From: an uncultured Muribaculaceae bacterium
GTDB lineage: Bacteria; Bacteroidota; Bacteroidia; Bacteroidales; Muribaculaceae
Assembly: GCA_947629175.1 (NCBI GenBank)
Contig: CANRCT010000029.1
Span: forward strand, 1-42,481
Direction of reading: 5' to 3'
DNA: 42,481 nucleotides
Of the stretch, positions 7,507 to 17,728 are shown in pieces (positions within the stretch are counted from its first letter, which is position 1; the number at the start of each line of letters is the position of its first letter). The notes under the pieces were generated by a model. The model was not told where the DNA came from. It was given only the letters and a program-made list of their open reading frames with translations, and ran no database searches. The translations under genes and the position numbers were made by a program.

Positions 7507-7527
7507 TCTCAAAAACAATCTCGCAAT

Positions 7528-8997
7528 ATGCAAGAACAAGATTTGAAAAACCAAGACGCGCTCATTGCGCACAACCGCCAGACAGGAGAATCAGGTGTGG
7601 TGACAGGACTCAAACAGGACGGTACACCACAGATGGAAGACCCTGCCAAGGCATCCAAATTCCTGACATTCGACCGTCATGCCGACATACTCGACAACTT
7701 CCTTCGCAACTTCATGGCCCAGTGCAAGAATCCGACAATCTTCGGCTTCTTCAAGGTGCCGGCGGACCAAGTGGGTACGGTAGGTTTCGCCGTAAACCAG
7801 ATGGTCAAGAATCCCGACTCGCAGGCCGCTAAAGAGATGCTCGCCGGATACGAGGTCAAGACCCCCGATGTAGCTCCCAAGCAGGAACAGTCCCAACCGG
7901 AGCAGAAGGAGGCCACAGCCGAGAGCGTCGGACAGGCTCCCGAGCCTGAGCAGCCCCAGCAGCCTCAACGCTTTCAGCAGATTGACGAATCCAAAATCAA
8001 CTGGGATAATCTCGCTCTCTGGGGAATCACCAAGGAGTCGCTCGGCGAACAGAATCTCCGCAACATGGTAAACAACCGAATGTCTGACCTTGTGAAAGTG
8101 ACTCCGACCTTCGGCAACGAGAAATATGAACTGGAAGCCCGTCTATCGCTCCGTGAAACACCGGACGGCAGCGTCAAGGTCGTGCCTCACTTCATCCGTC
8201 AGGAGCCCAATCTCTCGCAGGAGTTTCACGGCTACACCTTCAGCAAGGAGGACAAGGATATGCTGAAAAAGACCGGCAATCTTGGTAAGGTCGTAGAACT
8301 CAAAACCGCCGACGGCAAGGTCACCCCATCTTTTGTCAGCATCGATCGCAAGACCAATGAGCTGATGGCTCTCCCGGTTGCCGCGATGTATGTCCGAAAC
8401 AAAATCGGTGAGACGGAACTGTCTCCCAAGGAAATAGGCATACTCAAAGCCGGTCACCAGCTTCCCAAGGAAGTCATACTTTCCAACGGGAAGACATTCA
8501 AGACTGTGCTCCAGATTTCGGCGGCTGAGCAGAAGGTGGAATTTGTCCCCCATCAGTGTCGCCTTGACGCTCCGGCACAAAAGACCGAACAGGCTCAGGT
8601 ATCGAACGGTGAGAGCAAGCAGAAGACTCTCGACTGGCTCACCGCCGATGGTAAAATCAAACCCATCGGCAAATGGAAGGGTGTCGAGTTCACCGAACAG
8701 CAGCAGCGTGACTATCAGGAAGGCAAGACCGTCAAGCTTGAGAATGTCCCCGACAAAGCGGGAAAACCGGCCACGCTCTACATCAGGTTCAACATGGAAA
8801 AAGGCCGTCCCTATACCTATACTTCCGATCCCGACAACGCCAAGGTCATCACTCCCGCCGAAGAAAGCAAGACTCAGGTTGCGGTCAACAACGAGGGGAA
8901 GACCAATGAGGCTACCAAGGAGTTGAAGGAACCTCTCGACAAGGGGCAGACACAACCCAAACCGGAGCAGAAAAAGAAAACCGGACAGAAGCTCTAA
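7528..8997 (+). CDS. DUF4099/DUF3945 protein (orf3 position of excision operon)
   Basis: A 489-residue protein. The N-terminal 110 residues include NFLRNFMAQCKNPTIFGFF. A Pro/Gln/Glu-rich linker covers about 113-150. A DUF4099-like region starts at about 156 (INWDNLALWGIT) and runs to about 345. A DUF3945-like segment, KTLDWLTADGKIKP to the YIRFNMEKG strand, lies at about 365-425. The tail is charged and disordered. These domains occur in Bacteroidetes ICE proteins and in large polyvalent proteins, with no established activity. It lies 21 nt after the Xis2d-like gene and 99 nt before the topoisomerase, as orf3 does in CTnDOT. Confidence 0.75.
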   Translation: MQEQDLKNQDALIAHNRQTGESGVVTGLKQDGTPQMEDPAKASKFLTFDRHADILDNFLRNFMAQCKNPTIFGFFKVPADQVGTVGFAVNQMVKNPDSQAAKEMLAGYEVKTPDVAPKQEQSQPEQKEATAESVGQAPEPEQPQQPQRFQQIDESKINWDNLALWGITKESLGEQNLRNMVNNRMSDLVKVTPTFGNEKYELEARLSLRETPDGSVKVVPHFIRQEPNLSQEFHGYTFSKEDKDMLKKTGNLGKVVELKTADGKVTPSFVSIDRKTNELMALPVAAMYVRNKIGETELSPKEIGILKAGHQLPKEVILSNGKTFKTVLQISAAEQKVEFVPHQCRLDAPAQKTEQAQVSNGESKQKTLDWLTADGKIKPIGKWKGVEFTEQQQRDYQEGKTVKLENVPDKAGKPATLYIRFNMEKGRPYTYTSDPDNAKVITPAEESKTQVAVNNEGKTNEATKELKEPLDKGQTQPKPEQKKKTGQKL

Positions 8998-9009
8998 ACA
9001 GCTGATTCT

Positions 9010-9047
9010 CACACCACGGCTCGCAGGTGTGAAGGCATCTGCGAGCC
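9010..9047 (+). promoter_or_regulatory. Two mutually exclusive hairpins before the topoisomerase gene
   Basis: A perfect 9-bp stem GGCTCGCAG (9018-9026) / CTGCGAGCC (9039-9047) competes with CACACC (9010-9015) / GGTGTG (9026-9031), since the second uses bases in or next to the first. No T tract follows, so it is not a standard terminator. It lies between the stop of the DUF3945 gene and the topoisomerase start and could tune expression of the distal operon genes. Confidence 0.45.
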
Positions 9048-9096
9048 ATTCTTATACCCTTTTCGCAACAGTATAAATTTCTAAAACAGCCCATAA

Positions 9097-11100
9097 ATGA
9101 TTACTATTATAGCTCAAAACCAGCACGTTGCTCTCATCATAGCCCGTGCTATCGAAGCCGATGAAGAGGCTACTCGCTACTACTATAACGAGAAATACTA
9201 CGTCACTTGGATGACCGGTAAAATGGTTGAGATCAACACCCCCAGAGCTCTGGCATCATACTGGTTCCGCAACGGGAGTTTCCCTCATCTCCCCAAGCAC
9301 CTCACTCTTTCGCTGACAACAAAGAACCGCAAGGATGGTACCAGCATGACAGCGGAAGCCGCAGCCCAGAACGCCGCAATCCGTTCGCTCATCGCCAAAA
9401 GCGGCAAAATCATCGTCGCGACCGAGCCTGATGCCGAAGGTGAACTCAACTTCCGCTATCTCTACTCATACCTTGGTACTGACGTGCCTTTCTCACGGGC
9501 AATCATCAATGAGCTGACCATAAGCAGCATCCGCTTCGCCATCACTCATCCTGTCAAGGCCGAGAAATACGAGAACTGGTACAAGTCAGCCCGCCTTCGT
9601 GATGAGGCAAACTGGCTCATCAACGTCAATGCCCGTCGTGCTGTGGCTTTCGCCGCCGGTCGCAAGACCTATCAGATCGGTCGAACCAGCACTCCCGTGC
9701 TTCGCATGATTGCCGAACGCAATCAGGAGGTGGACAATGCACCGACTCCGGTGAAGATTCCCTTCACCACACTGGCTGTCAAGGACTCGGAAGGTAATAT
9801 CTTCGCAATGAAAAGCGATGTGGAGAACTCACGTGCTCCTTCAGCCGATTCGGATGTCAGAATGATTTCAGTGGAGAAGACAGAAGTCAAGATAAAGACT
9901 CCGAAACTGCACAATCTCGCCACACTCCAGATGGAGGCCGCCCGCGAATATGATATGGCTCCGCTGAAATCCTACGAAGCGGCAATGCGTCTCTACGAGC
10001 GCAAACTCATCTCGTTCCCGGCAACCACCGCAACCACTGTCACACGCCGCCGCTATGAAGAGTGCCGTCGTACACTCGCCAAGATGCTTGCGTACAAGAA
10101 CTTCGCATCTGTCGCTGCGGTGCAGCCCCAGACTCTTCAGGGTCGTGCGGTTGACACTCACGAAATGGGGCTTCAGGGCATAGTAATCACATCGGTACCG
10201 GCTCTGGTAATTGATGACGATATGTCGAAAATCTACTATCTCATCGTGCGTCGTATGTATCAGGCCTTCTCAAAGGCGGCTGTCATCATCCGCTCCAAAC
10301 TGGTAGCGGAATGCGAAGGGATTACTTATAGCTGGGAGGGGCAGAAATATAAGACCAAAGGTTGGCACGCCCTCTTCCCCGAAACGGCTCTCCCCAGCAG
10401 CCCGGTACCGACATTCGTGACCGGAGACACTGCCGCCATCTTCTCAAAAGGCAGTGGCACAGCATCGACACCAGTTCTCCGGTATTTCACTGTGGCTTCG
10501 CTCATGGAGCGACTGTACGAGGAAAGAGGTACAAGTCACGCCAATGAAATCGCCAAGGACATAATCCACCTCGAAGAGATGGGCATGATCAATCGGGACA
10601 TCTATGGCCACATCTTCCTCACCGAAAAGGGCATCGCGCTTAACAGCATCGTCAAAGGCATGAAGATTTCCTCAATGGATGCAGTGTATGAGGTAGATTC
10701 TCTCATCAGCAGCAAACTGCGCGGCACAATCTCCAAGTCGGCCTTTGACAAGCAACTCCAGCAGTTCACTGCCGATGTGACCGCCGAGATCCTCGCATCG
10801 CCTCGACTCTATCCCGTGATGGAAGAGGACGTTCCCTGTCCCCACTGCACCGAGGGGGGCATGAAAATATATGGCAAAGTCGCCAAGTGCGACAACCCTG
10901 ACTGCGGTCACTATGTGTTCCGCCAGTTCCTCGGTAAAATTCTCGACCACACCCAACTCAAAAAGTTGCTCACCACCGGCACCACAGACCACATCAAGGG
11001 ATTCCGCTCATTCAAGGGTAATCTCTTCGCTGCAAGGGTTGTAATCAACGCCAACGGAAATCCACAAGTGACAAGCAAGCCCCAATCTTCCAACACCTAA
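9097..11100 (+). CDS. Exc-like type IA topoisomerase homologue lacking the catalytic residues
   Basis: A 667-residue protein with the topoisomerase III layout: TOPRIM at 1-150, the central toroid (YQIGRTSTPVLRMI near 190), the active-site helix at about 300 and a C-terminal Cys4 zinc-finger-like unit starting CPHC at 581-584. Key residues differ. The TOPRIM Glu (IAEK in active enzymes) is Q7. The DxDREGE motif is E110-P-D112-A-E114-G-E116. The nucleophile motif (TYPRTD) is S-F307-P-A309, so the catalytic Tyr is Phe and the following Arg is Ala. It is therefore unlikely to cleave DNA. As recalled from the literature, Exc of CTnDOT needs no topoisomerase activity for excision, so a structural excision role remains plausible. 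Confidence 0.85.
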   Translation: MITIIAQNQHVALIIARAIEADEEATRYYYNEKYYVTWMTGKMVEINTPRALASYWFRNGSFPHLPKHLTLSLTTKNRKDGTSMTAEAAAQNAAIRSLIAKSGKIIVATEPDAEGELNFRYLYSYLGTDVPFSRAIINELTISSIRFAITHPVKAEKYENWYKSARLRDEANWLINVNARRAVAFAAGRKTYQIGRTSTPVLRMIAERNQEVDNAPTPVKIPFTTLAVKDSEGNIFAMKSDVENSRAPSADSDVRMISVEKTEVKIKTPKLHNLATLQMEAAREYDMAPLKSYEAAMRLYERKLISFPATTATTVTRRRYEECRRTLAKMLAYKNFASVAAVQPQTLQGRAVDTHEMGLQGIVITSVPALVIDDDMSKIYYLIVRRMYQAFSKAAVIIRSKLVAECEGITYSWEGQKYKTKGWHALFPETALPSSPVPTFVTGDTAAIFSKGSGTASTPVLRYFTVASLMERLYEERGTSHANEIAKDIIHLEEMGMINRDIYGHIFLTEKGIALNSIVKGMKISSMDAVYEVDSLISSKLRGTISKSAFDKQLQQFTADVTAEILASPRLYPVMEEDVPCPHCTEGGMKIYGKVAKCDNPDCGHYVFRQFLGKILDHTQLKKLLTTGTTDHIKGFRSFKGNLFAARVVINANGNPQVTSKPQSSNT

Positions 11101-11112
11101 ACACCCGTCAAT

Positions 11113-11532
11113 ATGAAAATTTCACTCGACCAATACGAGCGTATGCTCTTCAAATATCTCTCGGACAACAACTTTCCCGAAGCGGAAGACTATGGTTTCA
11201 TCGCTTCAAGAGCTGATGAAGCAGCCGAGGCGTTCAATCAGGCTCGTCTCAATGGCAAAAACGTCACTGAGGCACAGGAAATAGCCATACAAACACTTAT
11301 GGCTGACCTTAACGGAGAGACATTCGATGAACTCGTCCGTGGTATCCTTGAAAACTATTCACCGGAAGAGGGATACGACTTCTTCATGGCAGATATGGAG
11401 GAGCGTCTCGAAGACCTCCGTGAGAGATATACTCCCGGCGAATACCCTGTGTATTCGGCTGAGTACGATGCCTTCAAGACCGAACTGCTCGGTGTAATCG
11501 ACGATTATTTCACAACATATCTTCCTCTTTAA
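11113..11532 (+). CDS. DUF1896 protein
   Basis: A 139-residue acidic, mostly helical protein of the DUF1896 family, common in Bacteroides conjugative elements directly before the large methylase-helicase gene. Visible features are an N-terminal [21 protein letters not shown] and a C-terminal helix ending [12 protein letters not shown]. There are no catalytic motifs and no membrane segments. It sits 12 nt after the topoisomerase gene and 2 nt before the 2043-residue protein, so it is co-translated with them. Its size and acidity would suit a partner or inhibitor of a DNA-binding protein, but that is speculation and the function is unknown. Confidence 0.8.
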   Translation: MKISLDQYERMLFKYLSDNNFPEAEDYGFIASRADEAAEAFNQARLNGKNVTEAQEIAIQTLMADLNGETFDELVRGILENYSPEEGYDFFMADMEERLEDLRERYTPGEYPVYSAEYDAFKTELLGVIDDYFTTYLPL

Positions 11533-11534
11533 TA

Positions 11535-14500
11535 ATGGCATATAACAGACTACAGACGATGCGCGACAACATCGAGGCGATAAGGCTTGCCCTGCGTCTC
11601 GGTGTTGAGAAGCGGTCGGCGCAGACTGCCGAGGAGATTGCATTGCTGCGCAAGTATGCCGGGTTTGGAGGCTTGAAGTGTATTCTCAATGATGCCAACG
11701 AGCTGGCGGATGCCGCCAAGTGGAGCAAGTCAGATATTGAACTGTTTGCGCCTACGGTTGAGTTGCGTCGTCTGATTCACGACTATTCGCGTGACGACAA
11801 GGAGTTTAACCGATATATGGAGTCGTTGAAGGCGTCAACGCTGACCGCTTTCTATACTGACAGCCGTATTGTGGATGCGATCTCCGACGCGCTGAAACAT
11901 CAAGGAGTCGAAGTGAAAAAGTTTCTGGAGCCGTCGGCGGGTCAAGGAGTTTTCGTGGATTCATTTTTGCGGAATTATCCCGGCTCTGAGGTACTTTCGT
12001 TTGAGAAGGATTTGCTGACAGGTAAAATCTTACAGGCATTGCATCCGTCAACTACTGTGAATATCGAGGGCTTTGAGCGTATAGACCCCGATTTCAACGG
12101 ATACTTCGACGTGGCTGCATCCAATGTTCCTTTCGGCGATTTTGCCGTGGCAGATCCAAAGTATGCAACAAGCAAGGAGATTGGCTACCGTCAGGCGGCA
12201 AAGTCGTTGCACAATTACTTCTTTCTCAAAGGTCTCGATCAAGTGAGAGAGGGCGGTCTGATTGCCTTTATCACATCGCAGGGTGTGATGAACGCGGCAT
12301 CGCCCTTTATCCGCATGGAGCTTGTGAAAAAGGCTGACCTTGTGGCGGCTCTGCGTCTGCCCAACAACACTTTCTCCGACAATGCAGGAACGGATGTAGG
12401 CTCTGACCTGATTATTCTCCAGAAGCACACCGAAAAGAAGTCTTTGTCGGCTGATGAAGAGTTTTTCATTCAGTCGGTTGTTGACCGGGGTACAAAGGTG
12501 TCGGGCAACAAATTCTTTCAGGCTTTTCCGCAAAATGTGATATGCACCGATGCAAAGGTTGGCACTGACCAGTACGGCAAACCCGCAATCGTGTACCACC
12601 ATGACGGAGGTGTCAATGGCATTGCCGAAGACTTGCGCAGGGCACTCGATGAGACGCTGCACCTGCGCCTGAATATGGAATTGTATAACGCCAACGGTAT
12701 CAAGCCGCCTACGCCGGACCCTGTTACACCTACACCTACACCTACTCCCAAGCAGGAGGCAAAGGCAGAAACGCCAAAGGTTGAAAAGAAGTCGGGCCTC
12801 ACGAATACGCCGCTGATGCAACAGTATCAGGAGATGAAAAAGAAACATCCCGATGCTGTACTGCTTTTCAGAGTAGGCGATTTCTATGAGATTTTCGGTA
12901 AGGATGCGGTTATCGCCTCAGAGATTTTGGGTATAACCCTGACTCGTCGCCAAACCGGTATTGACAGCCGCATAGAGTTGGCTGGCTTTCCGCATCATGC
13001 CCTCGACACATATCTTCCCAAACTTGTTCGGGCCGGTAAACGTGTGGCAATATGTGAGCAATTGGAAGACCCGAAGCTGAAAAAGACACCGAAGCAGAAG
13101 GTGGTAGAAACGGTTACACCCAATCAGCCGCCCAAAGTAGAACCTAAGCCGGAGCCAAAACCTGAGCCTGAACCTGCTCCAAAACCTACTCCCGCTCCCA
13201 TAGAGCCAACAAAGGCTGAACCAACCAAGGAGATTGAAACTGACGGTAGTCCTGATTATACCGATAATCCCGACCCTCGCCTGTATGCCTACAATCTCTT
13301 TGGAGAATTAGAGCCAATCGGAAAGCCTCGCCGTCAGCCGAAACCTGCTGAGGATGCACCAAAACCGAAACCGAGTGTCGAAGTCAAGGACATACCCGTC
13401 AAAAAATTCCGTCCGTTAAGTGAAAAGGAATTGGAGTTTTACGGCTCTCTCAACTGGGAAGACAATCCTCCTATCAATGGATTCTATGAAACCATGATGT
13501 CGATAGCCCATCGTCAGTTGGAGGAAATGCGTCTTGAACGTGAGGCGGAAGAAGCAGCCAAACAAGCCGCCGCCAATGGCGAGACTATCCAAGAAGGTGG
13601 TACCACAATCCAACGTACCGAAGGCGATTTCGTTCCCGGTCAACGCTCTACCATCAAGGCAGAGCCTGTCAAGGTCGATATGTCGCCCCGTCCTTTCTTG
13701 GAGGATATTCAGTTCTTCCACCATAACGGCAGTATGGTGGTGCAGGACGGTATGGTAGGTTTCCTCTCGGAAGTCCGCAAGAACGGCGCAACGTTCAATC
13801 CGTTGTCCCTCAAACCGGAACAGGCGAAGCGAGCCATGCTGTATGTTACTCTGTCTGAGACGTATCAACAACTCTACAATTACGAGGCTGAGACGCATGA
13901 ACCATCGGAACATCTGCGCGAACACCTCAATCAGTATTACGACGAGTTTGTGGAGAAATACGGTAATCTCAACGAGAAACAGAATGTGAGATTTATCCTG
14001 ATGGATGCCAATGGCAGGGATGCTCTTGCATTGGAGCGCGGAGAAAATGGTCGGTTTGTCAAGGCTGACATTTTCGATCACCCCGTTTCATTCGCCATTG
14101 ACGAAGTTACTTCAGTAGATACTCCGATGGAGGCGTTATCCGCATCGCTCAACAAATACGGTGAGGTCAATCTCGAATATATGTCAGGACTGGTGGATAT
14201 GGATAAGGATTCTTTGGTGGATAACCTCGAAGGTCACATATTCTATAATCCGCTGGTCGAAAACTACGAGATTAAAGACCGCTTCATTGCCGGAAATGTC
14301 GTGGCGAAAGCCAATGATGTGAGGGCATGGATTGACCGAGAGGAAGAGCGCATCAAAGGCTTCCCCGGATATGACGGCGTTGAACCGTTCATAGCCTTGT
14401 CGAAAGACTCCCTCAAAGCGTTGGAGGAAGCCCGGCCCCGCCGTATCGAGTTCGACGAGCTGGATTTCAACTTCGGCGAGAGGTGGATTCCGACGGGTAT

Positions 14501-17500
14501 CTACTCCGCTTATATGTCGTATCTGTTCCACACCGATGTGAAGATTGCCTATTCTTCCTCAATGGACGAGTATTCGGCAGAGGCATCGAGAAAGAACATG
14601 ACCATCTGGGAGGAGTTCTGCGTCAGAGGATATTACCGCACCTACGACGGTATGAACCTTCTGAAACACGCCCTGCACAACACCGTTCCCGACATCAAGA
14701 AGTCGGCGGGCAAAGATGAAGACGGACACGACATCAAGGTGCCGGACAACGAGGCTATCCAACTCGCCAACACCAAGATTGACGAGATAAGAAATGGCTT
14801 CTCGGAATGGCTCGAAGCCCAGTCGCCTGAGTTCAAGGAGAAACTCGTTGACCTCTACAATGACAAGTTCAACTGCTTTGTGCGTCCGCAATATGACGGC
14901 AGTCACCAGACCTTCCCTGACCTCAATATGAAATTATTGGGTGACAGGTATGGAATCCACTCCATTTATCAGTCACAGATGGACTGTATATGGATGCTGA
15001 AACAGAACGGCGGTGGCGTGTGCGATCATGAGGTAGGAACAGGTAAAACGCTGATAATGTGCATTGCAGCGCATGAAATGAAGCGTCTCGGGCTGGCTCA
15101 CAAACCGATGATTATCGGTCTTAAAGCCAATGTTGCCGAGATAGCCATGACCTATCAGAGTGCCTATCCCAATGCAAGGATTTTGTTTGCCGATGAAAAG
15201 AGTTTCAAGGCCGACAACCGCGTGGCGTTCTTCAACCAGATCAAGAACAACGACTATGACTGCGTGATAATGTCGCACGACCAGTTCGGCAAGATACCGC
15301 AGTCACCGGAGATGCAGCAGCAAATCCTTCAGGCGGAGCTTGATACAGTCGAGGAAAACCTCGAAGTACTGAAACAGCAGGGGCATGACGTAAGCCGCGG
15401 TATGCTGAAAGGTCTTATCAAGCGTAAGGAGAACCTGACCGCCAAGATAGCGACCATTCAATATCAGATGGACCAGAACCGTGACAACGTGGTGGATTTC
15501 AAACAGATGGGCATCGACCATATCTTCGTTGATGAATCACATCAGTTCAAGAACCTTATGTTCAACACCCGACATGACCGTGTGGCGGGTCTCGGCAACA
15601 GTGAAGGTAGCCAGAGGGCACTCAACTTGTTGTATGCCATACGCACAATTCAGGAGCGTACTGGCAAAGACCTCGGAGCAACATTTCTGTCGGGTACTAC
15701 AATCAGTAACTCGCTTACTGAATTGTATCTGCTGTTCAAGTATCTTCGTCCGAATGAGCTTGAAAGACAGGACATCAGGTGCTTCGACGCATGGGCGGCA
15801 ATCTTCGCAAAGAAGACAACCGACTTTGAGTTTAATGTCACAAATCATATAGTCCAAAAGGAGAGATTCAGGTTCTTTATCAAGGTGCCGGAACTTGCGG
15901 CATTCTACAATGAGATAACGGATTACCGTACTGCCGAAGATGTTGGAGTTGATAGACCGATGAAGAACGAGATTCTTCATAATATCCCGCCGACGCCCCA
16001 GCAGGAAGCCTTCATCGAGAAACTGATGAAGTTTGCCGAGAGTGGCGATGCTACCATATTGGGACGCGCACCGTTATCTGAAACCGAGGAAAAGGCGAAG
16101 ATGCTCATTGCCACGGACTATGCCCGTAAGATGGCTCTTGATATGCGTATGATTGACCCCAACGCCGAGGATGACCCGAACAACAAAGCCTCTCATTGTG
16201 CCAAGATGATTGCTGAATATTACAGAAAATACGATGCCCAGCGTGGCACTCAGTTTGTATTCAGTGACCTCGGGACTTACAAGCCCGGCGAGTGGAATGT
16301 CTATTCCGAAATCAAGCGCAAAATGATTGAGGATTACGGTATCCCGGCGCATGAAATCAGGTTTATACAGGAGTGTAAAACCGAGAGGTCAAGAAAGGCA
16401 GTCATCGAGGCTATGAACAGCGGCGATGTGAGAGTTTTGTTCGGCTCAACAACGATGTTGGGTACCGGTGTTAATGCACAGCAGCGGTGTGTCGCGGTCC
16501 ATCACCTCGATACACCCTGGCGTCCAAGCGATTTGCAACAGCGTGACGGTCGTGCAGTTAGAGCCGGCAACGAGATTGCCAAGTTATATGCTGACAACAA
16601 GGTGGATGTAATCATCTATGCGGTTGAGAAATCTCTGGACTCCTACAAGTTCAATCTTCTTCACTGCAAGGCGACATTCATCGACCAGCTCAAATCCGGC
16701 GCACTCGGAGCGAGAACCATCGATGAGGGTGCAATGGATGAGAAGAACGGCATGAACTTCTCGGAGTACATGGCTATCCTCAGTGGCAACACCGACCTGT
16801 TGGAGAAAGCCAAGTTGGAGAAACGTATCGCGGCACTGGAGTCAGAGCGAAAAGCCCACAACAAGGGCATATCCGATTCAAAGTTCAGGCTTCAGACCAT
16901 CAGCCACGACATTGCCAACAATGAAGCGGCAATAAGTCGTATGAAGGAGGATGCTGCCAGATATGCGGCAGTTGTTCAGCGAGACAAAGACGGCAACCCC
17001 GTCAACAATCTCACCATCGACACCTGCAACCTCCGCGACGAGCAAAATATGGGCATCCACCTGCAAGGTCTGGCGATGAAAACCGACACCCACGGTCAGT
17101 ACCAGCGCATTGGAGAAGTCTATGGTTTCCCCATCAGCATTATCTCGGAGCGTAGTCTGGTTGATGGCAAGGAGACCGTACAGAACCGATTTGTGGTCGA
17201 AGGCAACTACAAATACAAGTTCAACAACGGCTTCATAGCCATGTCAGACACCCATGCCGCCTGCATGAACTTTGTCAACGCTCTGGAGAAGATACCCGGC
17301 ATCATCGCCCAGTATGAGGAACGAACCGCCAAACTAAAAGCCGACGTTCCCCAGCTCGAAGCCATCGTCGCCAAGCAGTGGGGCAAAGAGGACGAGTTGA
17401 AGCAACTCAAATCAGACCTCGCCGCCCTCGACCGCAAGATCACCGCCGCCCTCGCTCCCAAGAAAGAGGACGATGACGGCGTTGAGAACAAGCAGGTCAA

Positions 17501-17666
17501 CACCGTGGAAGCTCCTACCCAAACCAATGATTCAAAGGAAACAATGGTTGCAGAACCTGCGGCTCCCGACTACCGCCAACGCGAGCCGCTAAGTCCCCGC
17601 ATAATAATCGGAGGCTGCGGAGCCACTCCACCCGGAGGGTTTCGCGCCGCCGGCCCAAAACTCTAA
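11535..17666 (+). CDS. Giant methylase-MutS domain I-SF2 helicase fusion (DarB-like polyvalent protein)
   Basis: 2043 residues. An N-terminal adenine methyltransferase-like domain has a motif I-like [13 protein letters not shown] near 130 and NVPFGD (motif IV, normally NPPF/Y) near 196. Pro-rich linkers flank a MutS domain I at about 421-515, with VGDFYEIF (the Phe-x-Glu mismatch wedge), [16 protein letters not shown] and [10 protein letters not shown]. An uncharacterised region follows. The helicase has Walker A GTGKT near 1168, DESH near 1331 and motif [12 protein letters not shown] near 1668, then a coiled-coil tail. The methylase-helicase plan recalls phage P1 DarB, which protects incoming DNA from restriction. 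Anti-restriction or post-transfer DNA processing is inferred. Confidence 0.88.
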   Translation: MAYNRLQTMRDNIEAIRLALRLGVEKRSAQTAEEIALLRKYAGFGGLKCILNDANELADAAKWSKSDIELFAPTVELRRLIHDYSRDDKEFNRYMESLKASTLTAFYTDSRIVDAISDALKHQGVEVKKFLEPSAGQGVFVDSFLRNYPGSEVLSFEKDLLTGKILQALHPSTTVNIEGFERIDPDFNGYFDVAASNVPFGDFAVADPKYATSKEIGYRQAAKSLHNYFFLKGLDQVREGGLIAFITSQGVMNAASPFIRMELVKKADLVAALRLPNNTFSDNAGTDVGSDLIILQKHTEKKSLSADEEFFIQSVVDRGTKVSGNKFFQAFPQNVICTDAKVGTDQYGKPAIVYHHDGGVNGIAEDLRRALDETLHLRLNMELYNANGIKPPTPDPVTPTPTPTPKQEAKAETPKVEKKSGLTNTPLMQQYQEMKKKHPDAVLLFRVGDFYEIFGKDAVIASEILGITLTRRQTGIDSRIELAGFPHHALDTYLPKLVRAGKRVAICEQLEDPKLKKTPKQKVVETVTPNQPPKVEPKPEPKPEPEPAPKPTPAPIEPTKAEPTKEIETDGSPDYTDNPDPRLYAYNLFGELEPIGKPRRQPKPAEDAPKPKPSVEVKDIPVKKFRPLSEKELEFYGSLNWEDNPPINGFYETMMSIAHRQLEEMRLEREAEEAAKQAAANGETIQEGGTTIQRTEGDFVPGQRSTIKAEPVKVDMSPRPFLEDIQFFHHNGSMVVQDGMVGFLSEVRKNGATFNPLSLKPEQAKRAMLYVTLSETYQQLYNYEAETHEPSEHLREHLNQYYDEFVEKYGNLNEKQNVRFILMDANGRDALALERGENGRFVKADIFDHPVSFAIDEVTSVDTPMEALSASLNKYGEVNLEYMSGLVDMDKDSLVDNLEGHIFYNPLVENYEIKDRFIAGNVVAKANDVRAWIDREEERIKGFPGYDGVEPFIALSKDSLKALEEARPRRIEFDELDFNFGERWIPTGIYSAYMSYLFHTDVKIAYSSSMDEYSAEASRKNMTIWEEFCVRGYYRTYDGMNLLKHALHNTVPDIKKSAGKDEDGHDIKVPDNEAIQLANTKIDEIRNGFSEWLEAQSPEFKEKLVDLYNDKFNCFVRPQYDGSHQTFPDLNMKLLGDRYGIHSIYQSQMDCIWMLKQNGGGVCDHEVGTGKTLIMCIAAHEMKRLGLAHKPMIIGLKANVAEIAMTYQSAYPNARILFADEKSFKADNRVAFFNQIKNNDYDCVIMSHDQFGKIPQSPEMQQQILQAELDTVEENLEVLKQQGHDVSRGMLKGLIKRKENLTAKIATIQYQMDQNRDNVVDFKQMGIDHIFVDESHQFKNLMFNTRHDRVAGLGNSEGSQRALNLLYAIRTIQERTGKDLGATFLSGTTISNSLTELYLLFKYLRPNELERQDIRCFDAWAAIFAKKTTDFEFNVTNHIVQKERFRFFIKVPELAAFYNEITDYRTAEDVGVDRPMKNEILHNIPPTPQQEAFIEKLMKFAESGDATILGRAPLSETEEKAKMLIATDYARKMALDMRMIDPNAEDDPNNKASHCAKMIAEYYRKYDAQRGTQFVFSDLGTYKPGEWNVYSEIKRKMIEDYGIPAHEIRFIQECKTERSRKAVIEAMNSGDVRVLFGSTTMLGTGVNAQQRCVAVHHLDTPWRPSDLQQRDGRAVRAGNEIAKLYADNKVDVIIYAVEKSLDSYKFNLLHCKATFIDQLKSGALGARTIDEGAMDEKNGMNFSEYMAILSGNTDLLEKAKLEKRIAALESERKAHNKGISDSKFRLQTISHDIANNEAAISRMKEDAARYAAVVQRDKDGNPVNNLTIDTCNLRDEQNMGIHLQGLAMKTDTHGQYQRIGEVYGFPISIISERSLVDGKETVQNRFVVEGNYKYKFNNGFIAMSDTHAACMNFVNALEKIPGIIAQYEERTAKLKADVPQLEAIVAKQWGKEDELKQLKSDLAALDRKITAALAPKKEDDDGVENKQVNTVEAPTQTNDSKETMVAEPAAPDYRQREPLSPRIIIGGCGATPPGGFRAAGPKL

Positions 17667-17675
17667 AATTAGGTC

Positions 17676-17713
17676 AGCCGGCCATGATGAAATAAAATTC
17701 ATTGTGGTCGGCT
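17676..17713. terminator. Bidirectional hairpin between convergent genes
   Basis: A 16-bp stem with G-U wobbles (AGCCGGCCATGATGAA / TTCATTGTGGTCGGCT) and loop ATAAAA fills the 62-bp gap between the methylase-helicase gene and the convergent RteB-like gene. There is no strong T tract. Confidence 0.45.
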
Positions 17714-17728
17714 GCTTATGTTCAGTCA

